Shown: in pieces, positions 27,449 to 41,894 of the stretch
How the letters are laid out: each line of letters opens with the position of its first letter
Numbering within the stretch: the stretch's first letter is position 1
Assembly (NCBI RefSeq): GCF_002901445.1
Contig: NZ_PPPD01000001.1
Location: forward strand, 1,032,001-1,096,000
Origin: Deinococcus koreensis
Lineage (GTDB): Bacteria > Deinococcota > Deinococci > Deinococcales > Deinococcaceae
DNA: 64,000 nt
Reading direction: 5' to 3'
The notes under the pieces: model-generated
What the model was told of the DNA's origin: nothing
The model's database searches: none
The model's input: the letters and a program-made list of their open reading frames with translations, nothing else
Program-made: the position numbers and the translations under genes

Positions 27449-28063
27449 CTACTCCTCCAGATGCGCGTGGTCGTTGTAGGTCACGAGCGTCCAGCGGCCC
27501 CCCTGCCGGGTCAGCACGGTCAGGCTGGTGTGCGCCAGCACGTAAGGAAAGGGCAGCACGTAGCCCGGCACCGGCACCACCGGCCAGTCGAACAGGCGGC
27601 ACAGCAGCGCCCGGATGGCGGCGCCGTGCGAGACCGCCAGCACCCGGCCGTCCGGGAGTGCCTGTGCCCAGGCGTGCAGGCGCTCCCCGACCTCCGACAG
27701 GCTCTCGCCGCCGCCGGGAGCGGGCCGGCGCCAGGGATCGAGCTGCCACTCGTGATACTCGGGATCGTGCAGCACGTCGCCTGTGCTGGCGCCCTCGTAC
27801 TTGCCGAAATTCAGCTCGCGCAGGCGGGCGTCCAGGGTCAGGGCCTCGCCCGGCCGCACCAGACGGGCCGTCTCGGCGGCGCGGAACAGGTCGCTGGAGT
27901 ACACGTGCTCGAAGCTCCGCGCGTGCAGGCGCCGGGCCAGCCGCGCGGCCTGGGTCTCGCCCAGGGCCCCCAGCGGCGTGTCCGTCCAGCCCTGCCAGCG
28001 GCCGGCTCCGTTCCAGTCGGTGGCTCCGTGGCGCACCAGCGTCAGGTCGAGGCGCTCACTCAA
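27449..28063 (-). CDS. Histidine phosphatase family protein
   Basis: The 204-aa phosphoglycerate mutase-like phosphatase has the phospho-His motif [10 protein letters not shown] at residues 9-18, a second acidic segment [12 protein letters not shown] and the second catalytic His in [14 protein letters not shown]. The substrate is unknown. It lacks the length of a true glycolytic mutase. The ATG overlaps the upstream thioesterase stop as ATGA. Confidence 0.87.
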   Translation of the reverse strand: MSERLDLTLVRHGATDWNGAGRWQGWTDTPLGALGETQAARLARRLHARSFEHVYSSDLFRAAETARLVRPGEALTLDARLRELNFGKYEGASTGDVLHDPEYHEWQLDPWRRPAPGGGESLSEVGERLHAWAQALPDGRVLAVSHGAAIRALLCRLFDWPVVPVPGYVLPFPYVLAHTSLTVLTRQGGRWTLVTYNDHAHLEE

Positions 28064-28536
28064 GGCCGCGCCTCGGGGTCGGGGTCGGCGGCGCGGCTGT
28101 CGTGCCCTTCGGCCAGCGGGGGCACCGGGCGGGGCCGGCCCTGCTCATCGAGCGCCACGAAGACGAAGGTGCCGGTGGTCGCCAGCTCCTGCTCACCGGT
28201 CGGCATGTGCTCGCGGTACACGTCCACCCGGATGGTCATGGACGAGCGGCCCACCTTCACGACCTGGGCATCGAGCGCCACGGCGTCCCCCACCCGGATC
28301 GGCACGTGGAAGTCCACGCCGTCCATGCGCGCGGTCACCACGTTGCCGCCGCCGTGGCGCACCGCCGCCACGCTGGCCGCCTTGTCCATCAGCGACAGCA
28401 CCCAGCCGCCGAAGGCCGTGCCGTGGTAGTTGGTGTCCTTGGGAAACACCAGTTCCAGCATCCGGGCGCGGCTGCGGGGGGCGGCGGTCACCGTGCTGGA
28501 CTTCTGCGTGGAGACGGGGGGTTGCGGGTCATTCAC
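28060..28536 (-). CDS. Acyl-CoA thioesterase (YciA/BACH-type hotdog)
   Basis: The 158-aa protein has the hotdog acyl-CoA thioesterase pattern: [31 protein letters not shown] near residue 25 carries the active-site region, and [20 protein letters not shown] follows. It hydrolyses acyl-CoA. GTG 28536 was chosen because it follows TAGGAT (28550-28545) by 8 nt, and the longer frame is only a shadow of the divergent transporter gene. It is coupled to the phosphatase gene downstream. Confidence 0.86.
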   Translation of the reverse strand: MNDPQPPVSTQKSSTVTAAPRSRARMLELVFPKDTNYHGTAFGGWVLSLMDKAASVAAVRHGGGNVVTARMDGVDFHVPIRVGDAVALDAQVVKVGRSSMTIRVDVYREHMPTGEQELATTGTFVFVALDEQGRPRPVPPLAEGHDSRAADPDPEARP

Positions 28537-28707
28537 AACTGCCCATCCTAACGCCGCCGACCCACCTGACGGACACCCCGGCGGATGAAAGATCTGCGAT
28601 TGACACCCCCGCACACCCATGACACCATGCGAGGCACCCACAACTTGTACTTCGTCCAAGGGTTCCCAAGGCTCCGTGAGCCGGCCCATGGACGCGGAGG
28701 TTCCCCT

Positions 28708-29844
<1,137 letters not shown>

Positions 29845-29856
29845 ACCCCGCCTGGG

Positions 29857-29883
29857 CGCGCCCCGTACTCGCTGCGGGGCGCG
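29857..29883 (+). terminator. Hairpin between the binding-protein and permease genes
   Basis: A perfect 9-bp stem (CGCGCCCCG/CGGGGCGCG, 9-nt loop) is followed by TTCGTCCT. It probably attenuates transcription or protects the 3' end, giving more binding protein than permease, as is usual for such operons. Confidence 0.65.
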
Positions 29884-29949
29884 TTCGTCCTATCGCCCCG
29901 GTTCTATCGCTGCCATCCAGCTGACGCGAACGACTTCAGGAGTCCCACC

Positions 29950-30806
<857 letters not shown>

Positions 30807-30810
<4 letters not shown>

Positions 30811-31788
30811 AGTTGGGGCGCATGAAACCGGGCAACTGGGGCTGGGCCGCGCTGTTTCTCGTGGCCGCGCTCTTTCCGCTGCTGCGGCCCTCGGGCTATC
30901 TGCTCGACATCGGCATCAACATCATGATCTGGGCGATGGTCGCCTACGGCCTGAACGTGATCCTGGGGTACACCGGGCAGCTTTCGCTGGCGCACGCGGG
31001 CTTCTTCGGCATCGGGGCGTACACGGTGGGCATCCTGACCCTGAAAGCCGGCTGGAGCTTCTGGCTGGCCTGGCCGGTGGGGGTGGCGCTGTGCGCGGGG
31101 CTGGGGCTGCTGCTGGGGCTGGTGGCCTTCCGCACCAAGGGGGACGCCTTCGCCATCTTCACGCTGGGGGTCGGCGTGATCATCATGCTGGTCATCAACA
31201 AGTGGGACGACCTGACCGGCGGCAACGAGGGCCTCAACGGCGTGGCGCCGCCCGCGGGCCTGGAGGCGCTCTCCGCGGGGCTGGGGCTCAAGCTGTCCGG
31301 GGGCTTCTACTACCTGGCGCTGATCTCGCTGGCGCTGACCGTGCTGGTGGCCGCCCGCGCCCGCCTGAGCGTGTTCGGGCGCTCCCTGATCGCCGTGCGC
31401 GGCAGCGAGGATCTGGCGCGCAGCGCGGGCATCGACGTCTACACCCACAAGCTGCGGGCCATGATGCTCTCGACCGCCATCGCGGGCTTCGCGGGGGGGC
31501 TCTACGCCGTGTACGTGGGCTTCCTGGGTTCGGCGGTGACCGGGCCGGTGACCACCTTCACGGTGCTGCTGTACCTGTTGGTGGGCGGCCTGGGCACGCT
31601 GGCCGGCCCGCTGGTCGGCACCGCGCTCATGTATGTCCTCACGCAGCTCCTGCAGGGTCTGGCCGATTACCGCTACATCGTGTTCGGGCCCCTGCTGGTG
31701 CTGCTGGTGATGTTCGCGCCGCACGGGCTCTCGGGCCTGTGGGATCGCCTGCGCGCCCGCCGCGCCGTGAACGCCAAGGCGGCCGCCC

Positions 31789-31796
<8 letters not shown>
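30807..31796 (+). CDS. livM: Branched-chain amino acid ABC transporter permease LivM
   Basis: The 329-aa second permease subunit has multiple membrane helices, [26 protein letters not shown] near the N-terminus, and [22 protein letters not shown] as the ATPase-coupling loop. It pairs with LivH in the inner membrane. It overlaps both neighbours (4 bp and 8 bp), so the operon is tightly coupled. Confidence 0.92.
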
Positions 31797-33337
<1,541 letters not shown>

Positions 33338-33354
33338 GGCCGCTGCACACGGAA

Positions 33355-33383
33355 ACGCGCCGGACGAACACTGTCCGGCGCGT
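33355..33383. terminator. Bidirectional terminator between livF and an MFS gene
   Basis: A perfect 11-bp stem (ACGCGCCGGAC/GTCCGGCGCGT, 7-nt loop) is followed by CTTTCC on the plus strand and by TTTCC on the minus strand. It separates two convergent genes. Confidence 0.8.
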
Positions 33384-33398
33384 CTTTCCTGTGTTCGA

Positions 33399-34790
33399 TT
33401 AATCAGGGGTTGACAGCCGCAGTCGGAAGCCCGCCAGTGCGGCTGTCAGCGCGGCCAGCACGGTCAGCGCGAAGGCGAGCGTGAAGGCCCCCTGCAAGGG
33501 CGCCACACGGGCGATCAGCGCGCCGCCGAACCCAGCGGACAGGGCGACCATCAGCGTCTCGATGTTCGCCAGTTGCCCGGACAGGCGGCCGGCCCCAGCG
33601 GCGGGGACGCTGTCCAGGGCGTTCAGGCTGATGCCGTTGTAGCCGACGCCCATGCCCAGGCATCCCGCGATCTGTCCCAGATACACGCACCACAGGGGCA
33701 CGGCGCCCAGGGTGCTCAGGGCCGTGAGGCCCAGGCCCAGCACGACACAGGCCAGGGCCGCACGGATCGTCAGCGTGCGGTGCGCGCCCTTCCAGCGCCG
33801 TTCGATCTGCGCCTGAATCCACGACCCGGCCGTCCAGGTGGCCCCGCCCACGCTGAGCACCAGCCCCGCGCCGCTCAGGCTCAGGCCGCGCAGGTCGTGC
33901 AGGGCCAGCGGCAGGAAGGTGGAGGTGCCCAGGAACGCGAAGGCCAGCAGCCCGCGCAGCGCCAGCAGACGCGGCAGACCCGGCGCGAACCTGGCCATGC
34001 CTGGCGGAAACAGCGGCCCCATGGTCAGCACCAGCCCCACCAGACCCGCCGCCGCCACAGCCAGCGACACGGTGTCCGCGCGGCGCAGGCCCTCGATCAG
34101 TGCGCCCGCACCCACCAGCAGGCCCAACGCCGGCCACAGCTGCCCGCGTGCCCCAGCAGGGGCGCTGGGCGCGGCCCCACCCCCTCCCCCGCGGCGGGCC
34201 AGCAGCGGGAGCACACACAGCGGCGCGGCCAGCCCCAGCACCGGCACCAGCCCCCAGAACACCGGACGCCACGAGAAGTGATCCGCGATCACGCTGGCGA
34301 GCAGCGGGCCCACCAGCACCGGCAGCAGCCATGCGCTGGACAGGGCCGCCAGCATGCGGGGCCGGGCCGCCTCCGGATAGCGCGTCGTGATGACGGCCCA
34401 CGGCAGCGCCGCCAGCCCACCCGCGCCCAGCCCCTGAACCACCCGGGCCAGCACGAACCCCGGCATGGAGTCCGCCACGCCGCCCATCAACAAACCCGCC
34501 GCGAACAGGGTCAGCGACACCACCGTGCCCGGGGCCAGCCCGCGCCGGTCGGCCAGGATGCCACTCGCCACCGCGCCCAGCAGGCTGGCGAGCAGAAAGG
34601 CGCTGGAGGCCCACCCGAACAGAGACAGACCGTTCAGATCGGAGGCCACGCGCGGCATGACCGTGCCGACCGCCATGGACTCGAAGGCGACGATCATGGT
34701 GACCAGGATCAGGCCCATGCCCAGCATGCGGGGCGGGTCACTGCGCTGCGCCGCATGGGATGGACTCAGGGTGCGGGTCATGAGCGGCAT
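33399..34790 (-). CDS. MFS efflux transporter (EmrB/DHA2-like)
   Basis: The protein has about 14 membrane segments. It carries the N-terminal SMAVGTVMPRVASDL and GWASSAFLLASLLGAVASGILADRRG motifs of drug:H+ antiporters; the substrate is unknown. The start is uncertain. ATG 34790 is used here, but ATG 34781 and ATG 34817 are in frame and none has a clear ribosome-binding site or leaderless -10. Confidence 0.83.
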   Translation of the reverse strand: MPLMTRTLSPSHAAQRSDPPRMLGMGLILVTMIVAFESMAVGTVMPRVASDLNGLSLFGWASSAFLLASLLGAVASGILADRRGLAPGTVVSLTLFAAGLLMGGVADSMPGFVLARVVQGLGAGGLAALPWAVITTRYPEAARPRMLAALSSAWLLPVLVGPLLASVIADHFSWRPVFWGLVPVLGLAAPLCVLPLLARRGGGGGAAPSAPAGARGQLWPALGLLVGAGALIEGLRRADTVSLAVAAAGLVGLVLTMGPLFPPGMARFAPGLPRLLALRGLLAFAFLGTSTFLPLALHDLRGLSLSGAGLVLSVGGATWTAGSWIQAQIERRWKGAHRTLTIRAALACVVLGLGLTALSTLGAVPLWCVYLGQIAGCLGMGVGYNGISLNALDSVPAAGAGRLSGQLANIETLMVALSAGFGGALIARVAPLQGAFTLAFALTVLAALTAALAGFRLRLSTPD

Positions 34791-34974
34791 GCTGGCACAG
34801 GCAGCCGGGCAGACCATATGCGGCCGACCTTAAGACGGGGTGGGCAGCGGGTTGCCGCCGGTCTCCTGTCCGTCCGGGCCGGACGGTTCCCCGGGCGGGG
34901 CGTTTCCGCCGGCGTTCGGCCCCTCCCCCTTTCGACGGACGCCGCCACCTCTTGAGCTTCGTACTCTCCTGAGT

Positions 34975-35475
34975 ATGCTCAGCCAAGACGAACGCCGCCG
35001 CATCGAGGCGGAGGAGCTGGCGGCGGTGCAGGCCCGGCAGGCGGAGGAGCAGCTGGCCCAGCAGCGCCTCGCGGCCCACGCGTACCGCCAGGAGGTGCGC
35101 GCAGCGCTGCGCCCCCGCCCGTTCTGGTGGCCGGTGCGCTGGGCGCTGCCCTTCGTGCCGGTGGCAGCGCTGGCCGTCGTGCTGGCGGGGCGGGCGGCGC
35201 CTCCCCCGGCCGCGCTGGACGACGCCACGGGCGGCATCACCAGCGCGGAACTGGTCTCCCGCTGCCGCGAGGCGGTCTCGGCGGCGCTGCCCTGGCCCGA
35301 GGCCGATCTGAGCTTCCCCACGCTGCGGGAGGCCGCCGGGGGCATCAGCGCCAACGCCGACGGCAAGCGCTGGGATGCCCAGGTCGGCCGCCCGGACGGC
35401 ACGCAGACCGACTTCACCTGCACCTTCACCGCCGCTGATGGAAGCGCCCACGTGGACATCCTGGAGGCCCCATGA
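34975..35475 (+). CDS. Hypothetical membrane-anchored protein
   Basis: The 166-aa protein has an N-terminal Glu/Gln/Arg-rich helix (about residues 3-45, likely coiled coil), one membrane segment (about 52-72), and a small exported domain with two Cys residues. It is not recognised. ATG 34975 lies 7 nt after TACTCT (34962-34967). It is coupled to the next gene by ATGA overlap, so both probably work at the envelope. Confidence 0.65.
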   Translation: MLSQDERRRIEAEELAAVQARQAEEQLAQQRLAAHAYRQEVRAALRPRPFWWPVRWALPFVPVAALAVVLAGRAAPPPAALDDATGGITSAELVSRCREAVSAALPWPEADLSFPTLREAAGGISANADGKRWDAQVGRPDGTQTDFTCTFTAADGSAHVDILEAP

Positions 35476-36026
35476 ACCGATTCGCGCTGCTGGCCCTGCT
35501 GACCCTCTCGCCCTCCTTCGCCCAGCCCCCGGCTCCCGCCCCGGCCGCCGCTCCGGCCACCGTCACCGTGCCCCGCGAGAAGATCAGGCTGAGCTGCGCC
35601 GACACCTACTTCAAGTCCACGCGCGAGAACTTCCTGCTGGTGGACGAGGTCTATCCCCGCTGCACGCTGACCATGCCGCTGGCCCTGAAACAGCGCTGGC
35701 CGGGGGCCACCACCTTTTTCCTGATTCCGCGCGTGTCGGCCAGCCTGTACGCCAAAGACGGCAAGGGCAAGGGCCGCTGGCTGCCGCTCTCGCCGCTGGT
35801 GAACCTGGGGAGTGATCCCCTGCACCGGGCCATGCCCTCACGCGGCTACGAGGCGGTGGAACTGAGCGGCGCCCTAGGCCGGCTCAGCGAAGTGGCCGGC
35901 GACCTGACCGCCGACACGGTCAGCGCGGGCGGCAAGCTGACCGTCTGTGCCTCGCCCGTGCAGCGTGGCGAGGCCGCCTGCACGACCTTCGACATCACCG
36001 CGCGTTACAGGGTCTACCTGCGCTGA
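35472..36026 (+). CDS. Hypothetical exported protein
   Basis: The 184-aa protein has a signal peptide (MNRFALLALLTLSPSFA, cleavage near residue 18) and an Ala/Pro linker. The secreted domain is beta-rich with two pairs of Cys (LSCADTY/YPRCTL and VCASPVQ/AACTTF). It is not recognised. The start overlaps the preceding stop as ATGA. Confidence 0.68.
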   Translation: MNRFALLALLTLSPSFAQPPAPAPAAAPATVTVPREKIRLSCADTYFKSTRENFLLVDEVYPRCTLTMPLALKQRWPGATTFFLIPRVSASLYAKDGKGKGRWLPLSPLVNLGSDPLHRAMPSRGYEAVELSGALGRLSEVAGDLTADTVSAGGKLTVCASPVQRGEAACTTFDITARYRVYLR

Positions 36027-36168
36027 GCACGGTCGAGATGAGCACGGCTGGGTCGAGCACCCTCAGGAAGAACACGGCGAGCGGAGTGTAAGGGCGCTTT
36101 GACACGGTGCTTACCTTCAGCCGACACTCTGGCCCTACACTGATTCCCGTTGCCCCACAGGGGCTTAA

Positions 36169-36212
36169 CCCGGACGAGAGCACCGCCGTACCCGGTCATG
36201 ACAAGACGGCGC
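36169..36212 (+). promoter_or_regulatory. Guanidine-III (ykkC-III) riboswitch
   Basis: The sequence follows the guanidine-III consensus: CCCGGACGAG, then GCCGTACCCGGTCA, then GACAAGACGGCGC. The segment GCCGT pairs with ACGGC, and CCGG pairs with CCGG of the GTACCCGGTCA segment, giving the family's pseudoknot fold. The aptamer ends directly against AGGAGG (36213-36218), the ribosome-binding site of the SugE-type gene. Guanidine binding would therefore expose or mask translation initiation; in this class, ligand turns expression on. A TACACT box at 36136 is a possible -10. Confidence 0.9.
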
Positions 36213-36224
36213 AGGAGGTCTCTT

Positions 36225-36545
36225 ATGGCATGGATACTGCTCGTCGTCGCGGGTCTGCTGGAAGTCGGCTGGGCCATCGGTCTGAAGTACACGCAGGGGT
36301 TCACGCGCCCGGTGCCCACGGCTCTGACCCTGCTGAGCATGGTCGGCAGCATGGGGCTGCTGGGTCTGGCCGTCAAAACCCTGCCCATCGGCACAGCTTA
36401 CGGCGTGTGGGTAGGCATCGGCGCGGTGGGCGCGGCCATCCTGGGCATCGTGCTCTTTAACGAACCCGCCACCGCCGCCCGCCTCGGCTTCATGGCCCTG
36501 ATGGTCGTGGCGATCATCGGCCTGAAGGTGACCAGCGGACACTAG
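36225..36545 (+). CDS. SMR family guanidinium exporter (SugE/Gdx)
   Basis: The 106-aa, four-helix small multidrug resistance protein has the essential Glu in [13 protein letters not shown] (residue 13). The K/W/G pattern is typical of the Gdx subtype, which exchanges guanidinium for protons. It carries the SMR helix-4 motif [23 protein letters not shown]. The upstream guanidine-III riboswitch supports guanidine export rather than general drug efflux. Confidence 0.93.
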   Translation: MAWILLVVAGLLEVGWAIGLKYTQGFTRPVPTALTLLSMVGSMGLLGLAVKTLPIGTAYGVWVGIGAVGAAILGIVLFNEPATAARLGFMALMVVAIIGLKVTSGH

Positions 36546-36546
36546 G

Positions 36547-36571
36547 CCACCTGCGAAGGGCGCGCAGGTGG
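36547..36571. terminator. Hairpin between convergent genes
   Basis: A 9-bp stem (CCACCTGCG/CGCAGGTGG, 7-nt loop) begins 1 bp after the SMR stop. No T run follows, so it may be a weak terminator. Downstream (about 36618-36655) are short GTTAGA-type repeats of unknown meaning. Confidence 0.5.
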
Positions 36572-36654
36572 GGTCGAACCGTCGGACAGTGCAGAACCTG
36601 CCCTGCCTGGCGCTCTTGCCCGTTAGATCGTTCGACCTTTAGACGGTTAGACCC

Positions 36655-37854
36655 TTACCGATTCAGGCTGAAAATCTCCATATCCGCGTCAGGCTGCCCC
36701 TGCACATACGCCGTGAGCATCCTGGCCGCCTGGGCCGAGTAGGTGATGCCGTTGCCGCCGTATCCGAGCGCGAACAGCAGCTTCGAGCCCTTCACCTTCG
36801 GGCCGATGTACGCCAGCCCGTCCTTCGTCTCCCCGAAAGTGCCGGCCCAGGCGAAGGCGACTTCCAGTTTCAGGTGGGGCACCAGACTCTCCAGCTTCCT
36901 CTCCAGGCGCCGCTGCTTGGCCGCCAGCGACTTCTCGCGTTTCAGGGGGCTGTTGAAATCGTCGTCCTCGCCGCCGATGACCACGCGGCCGTCCTGGGTG
37001 GTGCGGGCGTACAGGTAGGGGCGGGCGGTTTCCCAGATCAGGCAGGCTTCCGGCCAGGGCTCCGTATTCAGCGGCTCGGTCGCCAGGGCGTAGGAGTTCT
37101 TGAGCTGCGCCAGGCGCTTACCCAGGAACGTTTCGGCCTCGTAGCCGGTCGCCACGATCACGTATTTCGCGCTGACTTTCGCCCTGCGGTCGGTGTGGGC
37201 GGTAAAACCGGCGCGGCCCTCGTCCAGCCGGGTGACCTGGGTACGGTCGTAGATGCGGGCGCCGCGTTCCTGGGCCCGCCAGAGCAGGTGCTGGGCCAGG
37301 CGGTATGGATCGACCTCCGCGCCGTCCGGGCTGAACAGGGCGTTCGGGGCGGAGATGCCGAAGCGCTCCTTCAGGACTCGGGCTTCGAGGAGTTCGACCC
37401 TCAGGCCCGCCGCCTCACGCGCCGCGCATTCCCGGATCAGCATCCGGGCGTCCTTCTTCGTGCTGGCGTAGTACAGGCTGCCGTTGGCCTTGTATCCGCA
37501 GTCGTCGGGCAGACCTTTCGTCAGCTCCCCGATCAGGTCGATGGAGTCGCGGCAGAGCCTGTAGGCGCGCTCGGCGTCCCGCTGGCCGATCATGGGAATC
37601 AGGTCGGTCAGGTTGGTGTCGATCTCGTACTGCAGCAGGGCGGTGCTGGCGCTGGTGCTGCCGTACACGGCGTCGCGCCGGTCGATGACCACGGTGTCCA
37701 GCCCCGCCGCGCTGAGCGAATCGGCCAGCAGCGCCCCCGTGATGCCGGCGCCGATCACCAGCACGTCGGCCTGCTCGGGCTTCTCCAGCGGCGGATAGGT
37801 GTGCATGAGGCCACTTTGCAGGGGCCAGAAGGCCCGCCCGGTACGCAGATCCAT
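36655..37854 (-). CDS. FAD-dependent oxidoreductase (DAO/GlpD fold)
   Basis: The 399-aa protein has an N-terminal dinucleotide-binding motif VLVIGAGITGALLADSLSAAG near residue 31 and a C-terminal FAD segment KLLFALGYGGNGITYSAQAARML. It resembles amino-acid or amine oxidases of the DAO family. The substrate is unknown. The ATG at 37854 follows TAGATT by 6 nt (37866-37861). The same 15-bp promoter-start block recurs before the gene at 39108. Confidence 0.88.
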   Translation of the reverse strand: MDLRTGRAFWPLQSGLMHTYPPLEKPEQADVLVIGAGITGALLADSLSAAGLDTVVIDRRDAVYGSTSASTALLQYEIDTNLTDLIPMIGQRDAERAYRLCRDSIDLIGELTKGLPDDCGYKANGSLYYASTKKDARMLIRECAAREAAGLRVELLEARVLKERFGISAPNALFSPDGAEVDPYRLAQHLLWRAQERGARIYDRTQVTRLDEGRAGFTAHTDRRAKVSAKYVIVATGYEAETFLGKRLAQLKNSYALATEPLNTEPWPEACLIWETARPYLYARTTQDGRVVIGGEDDDFNSPLKREKSLAAKQRRLERKLESLVPHLKLEVAFAWAGTFGETKDGLAYIGPKVKGSKLLFALGYGGNGITYSAQAARMLTAYVQGQPDADMEIFSLNR

Positions 37855-37963
37855 AGGGCGAATCTAGCGGCGCCGGGGCCGGGCCGCTGGGCGAGTCGCT
37901 ACAGGTCGGGGCGCCGACCTCGGCGGAGGCGTCGGGATCGCTGAGTGACGGTGCCCCGGCACC

Positions 37964-37990
37964 AAAAAACCTCTGAACAGGGTCAGAGGT
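37964..37990 (-). terminator. Rho-independent terminator after the Gfo/Idh gene
   Basis: On the minus strand a perfect 8-bp stem (ACCTCTGA/TCAGAGGT, 6-nt loop, 37990-37969) is followed by a run of six T. It lies 14 bp after the stop of the oxidoreductase at 38005. Confidence 0.9.
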
Positions 37991-38004
37991 CGAGGAGACC
38001 GGGC

Positions 38005-39108
38005 TCAGCCCTTCGGCAGCTTCGGTTTCGTGCCCCGGAAGGCGTCCCGCTTCTTCACGGCCTTCAGTTTCACGACCTTGCCGCTGCGCGCGCTCTCGTA
38101 CAGGGCGTCCATGATGACGTGATCCTGCACCCCTTCCTCGCCGGGCGTCCAGGGTTGCTTGCCCGAGCGCACGCACTGAGCGAAGTGGTCGAATTCCAGG
38201 CTGAACTGATCATAAGACGGAAAGGTGGGCATGGTCTTGCCCGCCTCGCTGGAGAGGGTCAGCTGCAGGCCCTCGTATTTGAAGGCCGGATCCATCAGAA
38301 GGCTGCCGTCCTCGCCCATCACGCGCAGGGTATCGGTCTTGAAGGCGCCGTAGCTGGTGTGGATATTGGCGACCACGCCGTCCGCGAAGCCCAGCATAAA
38401 GCTCATGGACTCCTCGACCTCTTTAAAGCGCTTGTCCTTCTTGGGCTGGTGCATGGTGGCGAAGACCCACTCCGGCTCCTGGCCGGTCACGAAGCGCACG
38501 GTGTTCAGGCTGTAGATGCCCACGTCGGGCAGCGGCCCACCGCCCGCCAGCTCCTTTTTCAGGCGCCAGACGGTGGGATCGTCCTCGACCTGCACGTGCA
38601 TGGAGTCCAGCAGCTTGACCTTGCCCAGCGTGCCGCCCTGCACGGCGTCGCGCGCCGCCCAGTGAGCGGGAGTGTACTGGCAGCGGTAGGCGGTCATCAG
38701 GAGCACGCCGGCCTCCTTGCAGACGTCCACCATCTCCTGCGCGTCCCTGGCGTTCATGCCCAGCGGTTTCTCGCACAGGACGTGCTTGCCCATCTTCGCG
38801 GCGCGGGTCACGTACTCGCGGTGCATGGAATTCGGCAGCACGATGTACACCACTTCCACGTCGGGCCGGTCGGCCAGGCCGTCGAACTCGTCGTAGGTGT
38901 AGACGTCGCTCTCGCTCAGGTCGAAGGCGCGGGCGAAGGCCTCGCCCTTGTCCTCCTCCGAGCTGACCAGCGCCGCCACGTAGGCGTGCTCGCTGGTGCG
39001 CGCGGCGGGGATCAGTTCCTGAACGCTGAGCTTGCCCAGCCCGACGATGGCGAAGCCCACGCGCTGGGATTCGGGTTTGGGGGCCTTGATCTTGGGCTTC
39101 TGCGGCAT
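38005..39108 (-). CDS. Gfo/Idh/MocA family oxidoreductase
   Basis: The 367-aa NAD(P)-dependent dehydrogenase has a Rossmann motif VGFAIVGLGKLSVQELIPA near residue 17, the catalytic ECHKP-type motif as CEKPLGM near 112, and GGGPLPDVGIYSLNTVRF near 188. It resembles glucose-fructose oxidoreductase and related sugar dehydrogenases. A basic Lys-rich N-terminus and C-terminus flank the domain. The ATG follows TAGATT by 6 nt (39120-39115). Confidence 0.88.
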   Translation of the reverse strand: MPQKPKIKAPKPESQRVGFAIVGLGKLSVQELIPAARTSEHAYVAALVSSEEDKGEAFARAFDLSESDVYTYDEFDGLADRPDVEVVYIVLPNSMHREYVTRAAKMGKHVLCEKPLGMNARDAQEMVDVCKEAGVLLMTAYRCQYTPAHWAARDAVQGGTLGKVKLLDSMHVQVEDDPTVWRLKKELAGGGPLPDVGIYSLNTVRFVTGQEPEWVFATMHQPKKDKRFKEVEESMSFMLGFADGVVANIHTSYGAFKTDTLRVMGEDGSLLMDPAFKYEGLQLTLSSEAGKTMPTFPSYDQFSLEFDHFAQCVRSGKQPWTPGEEGVQDHVIMDALYESARSGKVVKLKAVKKRDAFRGTKPKLPKG

Positions 39109-39192
39109 AGGCCGAATCTAAACGCGCGCCCCCCAGTCCGGGTGCGGCGCGCGTTGAGGCGACCTTGACGGTCGGCCTTGACCCTCAAGCCT

Positions 39193-39408
39193 TCAGAACC
39201 AGCGGCGCGAGCGGGATTTGCCGCCCAGCTTGCGCTCGGCCTGATTCAGCAGCGTGTCCAGCAGCCGATCGCGCTTGCGGGCCTTGACGTATTTGCCGCG
39301 CGTCTTCTGCTGCGAGCGGCGCAGCATGGAGATCACCTGCAGGAGAACGGGCGCGTACACCATCAGCTTGCCGAGGGTGCCGGACTTGGCGGTACGGGGG
39401 ACTCTCAT
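39193..39408 (-). CDS. Small basic hypothetical protein (71 aa)
   Basis: The 71-aa protein has about 20 Lys/Arg residues. It begins with a short hydrophobic helix (LGKLMVYAPVLLQVISML) and then a long basic helix ending KSRSRRW. It may bind nucleic acid or the membrane surface. It is not recognised. ATG 39408 follows TACTGG by 5 nt, a weak leaderless pattern. Confidence 0.55.
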   Translation of the reverse strand: MRVPRTAKSGTLGKLMVYAPVLLQVISMLRRSQQKTRGKYVKARKRDRLLDTLLNQAERKLGGKSRSRRWF

Positions 39409-39517
39409 ACCCCCCAGTACGACATGCCGGGCCGCAGAGTTGCTGAACCCCCGCTCAAGAACGTTCAGGAACGCGGGACGAGGTGGGTCTCCGCGCCCAG
39501 TGGCGCTAGGCTGGGGC

Positions 39518-40702
<1,185 letters not shown>

Positions 40703-40705
40703 TCT

Positions 40706-41791
<1,086 letters not shown>

Positions 41792-41821
41792 GGCCAGATG
41801 GTAGCGTATGGACAGGCCCTC

Positions 41822-41833
41822 TGAATCGTTTCA
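41822..41833. promoter_or_regulatory. LacI-type operator (TGAATCGTTTCA)
   Basis: The 12-bp near-perfect palindrome has the central CG and TGAA/TTCA arms usual for LacI-family sites. It lies in the 103-bp gap between the LacI gene and the MFS gene and would control both. Confidence 0.7.
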
Positions 41834-41894
41834 GATCGCGGTTTCAGACGTCGTCGACTTCGTTCCCACACCCCCGCCCCCCCACAGGAATCCC

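Noticed and set aside
36099..36104. TTGACA box as the -35 of the riboswitch transcript
   Set aside because: No good -10 lies 16-18 bp downstream; the TACACT at 36136 is 31 bp away, so the assignment is not supported.
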